16,708 bases of DNA from JBAYJT01 sp041664965. GTDB taxonomy: Bacteria > Pseudomonadota > Gammaproteobacteria > UBA9339. A program made the translations under genes and the position numbers. The stretch lies in the NCBI GenBank assembly GCA_041664965.1, contig JBAYJT010000034.1, forward strand, positions 1 through 16,708, in the 5' to 3' direction. The notes below the pieces were generated by a model that searched no databases, was not told the DNA's origin, and saw only the letters and a list, made by a program, of their open reading frames with translations. Shown here one piece after another: positions 13,464 to 16,708 of the stretch; position 1 is the stretch's first letter; the number at the start of each line of letters is the position of its first letter.

Positions 13464-14804
13464 ATGTTTCGTAGGATTATTTCAAAAACCTTACCCATAA
13501 TTTTGGCATTATGCCTCCCCCTTAGCGCCAACGCCAAATCCCTGCCGCCATCTGAGCACGAACTAAGCAAGCAATTCTTACGCGAAATACGCGCCAATTT
13601 TACTTTGATAGATGATCCAATCATCAATGATTACATACAAACACTTGGGCAGCGTTTAATAAACCACAGCAAAAACCCTAACCAAAGGTTTCATTTTTTT
13701 GTTGTGGAATCACCAGATATAAACGCTTTTGCTGGCCCAGACGGATATGTGGGAGTAAATTCTGGACTTATCTTAGCCACCAATACAGAACACGAACTTG
13801 CTTCTGTCCTAGCACACGAATCTTCTCACGTCATTCAAAAGCATATTCTACGCGGCATGCAACAAGCTGAATCTATGGCTCTACCACAACTAGCCGCTAT
13901 TGCCGCTGCTATTGCTTTAAGTTCTGTTGCATCTAAATCTGGATCATCGGGAAATTTAGGAACTGGAGCTATGTTGGCCGCTATGGCCGGCACTAGCCAA
14001 TACGAAACTAATCTTACTAGAAGTTACGAAAAAGAAGCCGATAGTGTTGGTATGCAAACTCTTTACAAAAGCGGCTTCGATCCTAATGCCATGGCGAGTT
14101 TTTTCGAACGTTTAGCGCAGCTGTCCCTAGGCGCTGGAAGTAATATTCCACCTATTTTATTAGATCACCCAGCAACTCCCGACCGCATCGCCGATGCCAA
14201 AGGCCGTGCCGCTCAATATCCTAAAAAAAATTATACAGAAAGCCTCAACTATTATTTAGCCAAGGCTCGTCTCCAAGCTTTGACGAGTGAAAATACCTAT
14301 CAAAATGCTAAAAATTTCCAAAGAGCTTTTACTAGCCAAAATCCCAAGCGTGCAACTGCGGCTAAGTATGGCTATGCGCTTACTCTTATGCGGAATTTTA
14401 AATACAAAGAAGCCGAAAACATTTTGCAAAACTTAAGTGCAACAAACCCAACGGAGATCATCTATCCTCTAACATTGGCCGAACTCAAAATGGCAACCAA
14501 TGACACCCAAGCAGAGTTTGCCATCAGCCAAAAACTTTTACATCAACATCCCGATTCTTACCCAGTCATAATCCAATATGCATCAGCTCTTTTAGATTCC
14601 AAACAATATGCATCAGCTGAAAATTTCTTAAAAGCGCAAACAGAGAACCTAGATGATGACATTTTAATCTACGGGATGCTATCTATGGCCCAAGCCAAAA
14701 ACGGCCATCTATCTGACGCCTATCGCTCACGAGCTAAGATCTATATGCTTCTAGGCTATGATAGCGAAGCTAGAGTACAATTGGAGCAAGCTAGGAAATT
14801 TTAA
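13464..14804 (+). CDS. bepA: Periplasmic M48-family zinc metalloprotease with TPR tail, BepA-like
   Basis: Exported protease/chaperone expected to act on outer-membrane protein assembly (BAM substrates, LptD), removing stalled or misfolded proteins. The signal peptide is clear: basic MFRR, a hydrophobic core and cleavage after SANA (about residue 24). The M48 catalytic motif is HESSH (118-122), with Glu191 in YEKEAD as third zinc ligand. His235 in LLDHPATPDRIADA matches the regulatory 'His switch' position of E. coli BepA. Residues about 265-446 are helical TPR-like repeats, including an exact 15-bp direct repeat (14574-14588 and 14604-14618). The 446-aa length is close to the 487-aa E. coli protein. 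The ribosome binding site is poor (CGGG near 13454). It is the first gene of a run with the HAD phosphatase 22 bp downstream. The family is certain; the symbol rests on domain order, and related YfgC/LoiP-type names are possible. Confidence 0.88.
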   Translation: MFRRIISKTLPIILALCLPLSANAKSLPPSEHELSKQFLREIRANFTLIDDPIINDYIQTLGQRLINHSKNPNQRFHFFVVESPDINAFAGPDGYVGVNSGLILATNTEHELASVLAHESSHVIQKHILRGMQQAESMALPQLAAIAAAIALSSVASKSGSSGNLGTGAMLAAMAGTSQYETNLTRSYEKEADSVGMQTLYKSGFDPNAMASFFERLAQLSLGAGSNIPPILLDHPATPDRIADAKGRAAQYPKKNYTESLNYYLAKARLQALTSENTYQNAKNFQRAFTSQNPKRATAAKYGYALTLMRNFKYKEAENILQNLSATNPTEIIYPLTLAELKMATNDTQAEFAISQKLLHQHPDSYPVIIQYASALLDSKQYASAENFLKAQTENLDDDILIYGMLSMAQAKNGHLSDAYRSRAKIYMLLGYDSEARVQLEQARKF

Positions 14805-14826
14805 CAATTTGGTGCGAGAGGTTTTT

Positions 14827-15936
14827 ATGCGTAAAAAAATAATATTTTCTATGATCTTTGCAGCATTCGCTTTGCTAACAGAGGCAGCCAATGCCGAAAA
14901 CATCTGCAAGCTATATCCACATTGGGATTGCAGCAAAAGTGATCAAGTGGCAACTCTCAATAAATTTGAAGATTTTATCGCGAAGCATCCGCAAAAAGGT
15001 CTTGCGGCCTTTGATTGGGATGGAACTTTGTATGACGAACACATTCCTCTTCCAGGAAAGCCAGAAGAAACTCGCTCCTGCCAATCAGTTTGGCATTATT
15101 GGGCTGCCAATCACTTAAGTAAATATCCCTATCTCTTCCCATCTTTCAAAACTGGCCAAGGTAATCTAAACGAACAGGCTAATAACATCAAAAGACAAGA
15201 CGATTACATAGAAGGCCAAGTCTTCCAACCAGCCTCCTCCACCGATAATACATGGAAACTTTTCCCAATGGGTTATGACAAAGTGGCGCAGATTGCATCT
15301 TTTGAAGCGGGTATGAGCCTAGACCAAATGCGCTTTGGTATAACACAATACATCAAAGATTATTCGCCAACGCGCTACGGCTTCACCAAAATGCTCGATT
15401 TAGTACAGCGCTTTTCCGACACTGGCTTTACTGTTTGGATTGTAACCGGCAGCAATCCATATTATCTGGGAAATTTAATTACCGCTCCAGGCGGCGTCAA
15501 TGCTTCACTAAATTATCACATCATGACCGCTTGTGTTCCTAGTCAAAAAAACTTCCCAAATTTCTCTAAAAACTGCTTTATCTCTGGCAACGGCGCTAAA
15601 GTTTGGCAAGATAAAAATGGAACCTACAAATTTTCTGCTGTTTACGATGACCGTTTTTTAAAAGAAGAAATCAATGAAAATCAGCGCTCCTCTGTCGGCA
15701 ACTACGGCAAAGAATTGGTCCTCCGCCAACTCATCAAACGCTTCCATAAGCCCTTAGTCTTCTATGCAGGAAATAGTGATGGCGATTACTTTGCCATGAA
15801 AATGCTTCTAGAACAAAACACTGATCCTATGGGTATTTTCGTTCAACCAGACTTAAGCCATAGCACTAAGTTTAAAGATCTATTGCTTTCGAAAGTTTGC
15901 AAAGATAGATGTATAAACATGGAACAGCCGGAGTAA
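14827..15936 (+). CDS. Exported HAD-superfamily phosphatase
   Basis: A 369-aa haloacid dehalogenase-type hydrolase, probably periplasmic. I chose ATG 14827 because AGAGG (14817-14821) lies 5 nt upstream and the protein then begins with a classic signal peptide (MRKK, hydrophobic core, cleavage after ANA at about residue 23). An in-frame ATG at 14758 inside the protease gene would bury that signal. Motif I is FDWDGT (62-67) with nucleophile Asp63 and general acid Asp65. VTGSN is motif II. The conserved Asp pair of motif IV is in GNSDGDYFAM. A large helical cap separates motifs I and II. Related exported enzymes act on phosphoserine-like or other small phosphate esters, but the substrate here is unknown. 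There are several cysteines in the mature part, which fits an oxidising compartment. It lies 22 bp after the protease gene and 5 bp before the flavoprotein gene, so one operon is likely. Confidence 0.85.
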   Translation: MRKKIIFSMIFAAFALLTEAANAENICKLYPHWDCSKSDQVATLNKFEDFIAKHPQKGLAAFDWDGTLYDEHIPLPGKPEETRSCQSVWHYWAANHLSKYPYLFPSFKTGQGNLNEQANNIKRQDDYIEGQVFQPASSTDNTWKLFPMGYDKVAQIASFEAGMSLDQMRFGITQYIKDYSPTRYGFTKMLDLVQRFSDTGFTVWIVTGSNPYYLGNLITAPGGVNASLNYHIMTACVPSQKNFPNFSKNCFISGNGAKVWQDKNGTYKFSAVYDDRFLKEEINENQRSSVGNYGKELVLRQLIKRFHKPLVFYAGNSDGDYFAMKMLLEQNTDPMGIFVQPDLSHSTKFKDLLLSKVCKDRCINMEQPE

Positions 15937-15941
15937 TAATT

Positions 15942-16601
15942 ATGACAATCAAAGTAGTAGCCTTTAATGGCAGCCCCAGAAAAGACGGTAATACATCGCT
16001 TTTGTTACACCTAGTTCTTGCTGAATTAGAAAATCATGGCATTCAAACCGAAGAAATACACGTTGGAGCTAAACAAATCCAGGGATGCATTAGCTGCGGA
16101 CAGTGTTTTGCTAATAAAAATAAGCACTGTGCGCTCAAAAACGACCCGGTGAATGAATGGCTCGATAAAATGATTGTCGCTGATGGCATTATTTTAGGCT
16201 CCCCAGTTTATTGTGCCGATTTAAGCGGTCAAATAAAAACTTTTATGGATCGCACGTCTTTAGTTGCTTGCGCAAATGACTGGATGTTCAAAAGAAAAGT
16301 GGGAGCAAGCGTAGTTGCAGTAAGGCGTGCGGGTTCCGTACATACTTTCCATTCTTTAAATGCTTATTTTGATATTGCCCAGATGATAACTGTAGGCTCT
16401 AGCTATTGGAATATGGGGTTTGGCATGGAAAAAGGCGAAGTTTTAAAAGATGCCGAGGGCGTACAAACCATGCGTAATTTAGGCCTTAATATGGCCTGGC
16501 TTTTAAAATCTTTAGAACTTGCCAAAAAATCTATTCCCGAACCAAATACAAAGGTCGTAGTACGAACCAATATGATACGAGAGGATTTGTCAATACCGTA
16601 A
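15942..16601 (+). CDS. NADPH-dependent FMN reductase / iron-sulfur flavoprotein-like protein
   Basis: A 219-aa flavodoxin-fold protein binding FMN in the cytosol. GSPRKDGNTS (10-19) is the phosphate-binding loop of the NADPH-dependent FMN reductase family and GSPVYCADLSGQ follows the usual flavin-contacting pattern. Cys49, Cys52, Cys55 and Cys63 form C-x2-C-x2-C-x7-C, within the compact pattern described for iron-sulfur flavoproteins that hold a 4Fe-4S cluster. Electron transfer is therefore likely, but the partner and substrate are unknown; bacterial relatives are often annotated only as 'flavodoxin family'. I chose ATG 15942 because GGAG (15930-15933), which overlaps the end of the phosphatase gene, lies 8 nt upstream; an ATG at 15909 would lie within that gene. 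It is the last gene of the three-gene run. Confidence 0.87.
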   Translation: MTIKVVAFNGSPRKDGNTSLLLHLVLAELENHGIQTEEIHVGAKQIQGCISCGQCFANKNKHCALKNDPVNEWLDKMIVADGIILGSPVYCADLSGQIKTFMDRTSLVACANDWMFKRKVGASVVAVRRAGSVHTFHSLNAYFDIAQMITVGSSYWNMGFGMEKGEVLKDAEGVQTMRNLGLNMAWLLKSLELAKKSIPEPNTKVVVRTNMIREDLSIP

Positions 16602-16708
16602 AAAACACGTATATGGACTCGGCCTCTTAGTCAAGGGTTACTAACAATAAATCTGACAACAACTTTAAGGTTACGTTCGTATATACGGCATCTTGTTGAG
16701 TTTTTCAC
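16602..16708. other. Intergenic end of window, no gene seen
   Basis: No open frame or RNA gene is recognised. A palindrome CGTATATACG lies at 16678-16687 and CGTATAT also occurs near 16608. GACT (16616-16619) and AGTC (16629-16632) could form a weak hairpin, but no T-run follows. No convincing terminator for the flavoprotein gene is visible. Confidence 0.4.

Noticed and set aside
14758..14826. N-terminal extension of the HAD phosphatase inside the protease gene
   Set aside because: It would place 23 residues before a perfect signal peptide; ATG 14827 has AGAGG at 5 nt.

Overview
The window is AT-rich DNA that looks like a gammaproteobacterium, most likely a host-associated lineage near Legionellales/Coxiellaceae. 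This is inferred from gene content, not from a search. It carries a KDO-8-phosphate synthase (so an LPS-bearing Gram-negative), a BepA-like periplasmic metalloprotease, a class A penicillin-binding protein, a type III pantothenate kinase, and a stand-alone AddB-like Fe-S nuclease of the kind annotated 'probable DNA repair protein' in gamma- and betaproteobacteria. Two unrecognised proteins look like candidate host-directed effectors.

Layout. 1-223: two small hairpins and the leader of the first gene. 224-1192 (+): unknown protein made of two homologous helical repeats plus a Ser/Thr/Pro tail, meeting kdsA tail-to-tail with 2 bp between the stop codons. 1195-3137 (-): kdsA and an aldose 1-epimerase-like gene, separated by repeat element A. 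3154-3458: repeat element B, then a hairpin and the promoter of an intact HigBA/RelE-type toxin-antitoxin pair (3459-4128, +). 4160-6787 (+): the AddB-like nuclease, whose coding sequence contains a 26-bp perfect palindrome and a diverged copy of the core of the intergenic repeats. 6825-6983 (-): a probable remnant of a DUF1778/TacA-type antitoxin with an in-frame stop. 7012-8172 (-): an AAA-type ATPase driven by a near-consensus sigma70 promoter buried in five 15-bp repeats. 8287-10908 (-): PBP1A. 10909-11277: truncated repeat element C and a promoter. 11278-13271 (+): a proline-rich candidate effector coupled to coaX. 13257-13449: repeat element D, which supplies the last codons of coaX. 13464-16601 (+): a three-gene run of a BepA-like protease, an exported HAD phosphatase and an iron-sulfur-flavoprotein-like protein. 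16602-16708: no gene seen.

How the genes work together. kdsA, PBP1A and the M48 protease serve envelope construction and quality control; coaX serves CoA synthesis. The stretch 3459-8283 is more accessory: an intact toxin-antitoxin, a dead antitoxin, a nuclease and an ATPase with its own operator array.

The most unusual feature is a family of intergenic elements (A-D). Each has arrays of a TTCATAATT-type unit, as inverted termini in A, B and D, around a 42-bp core in which 29 positions are identical in all four copies. A fifth, terminus-less core copy lies inside the nuclease gene and keeps 24 of those 29 positions. These elements fill most of the spacers they occupy, so they probably affect the expression of adjacent genes.
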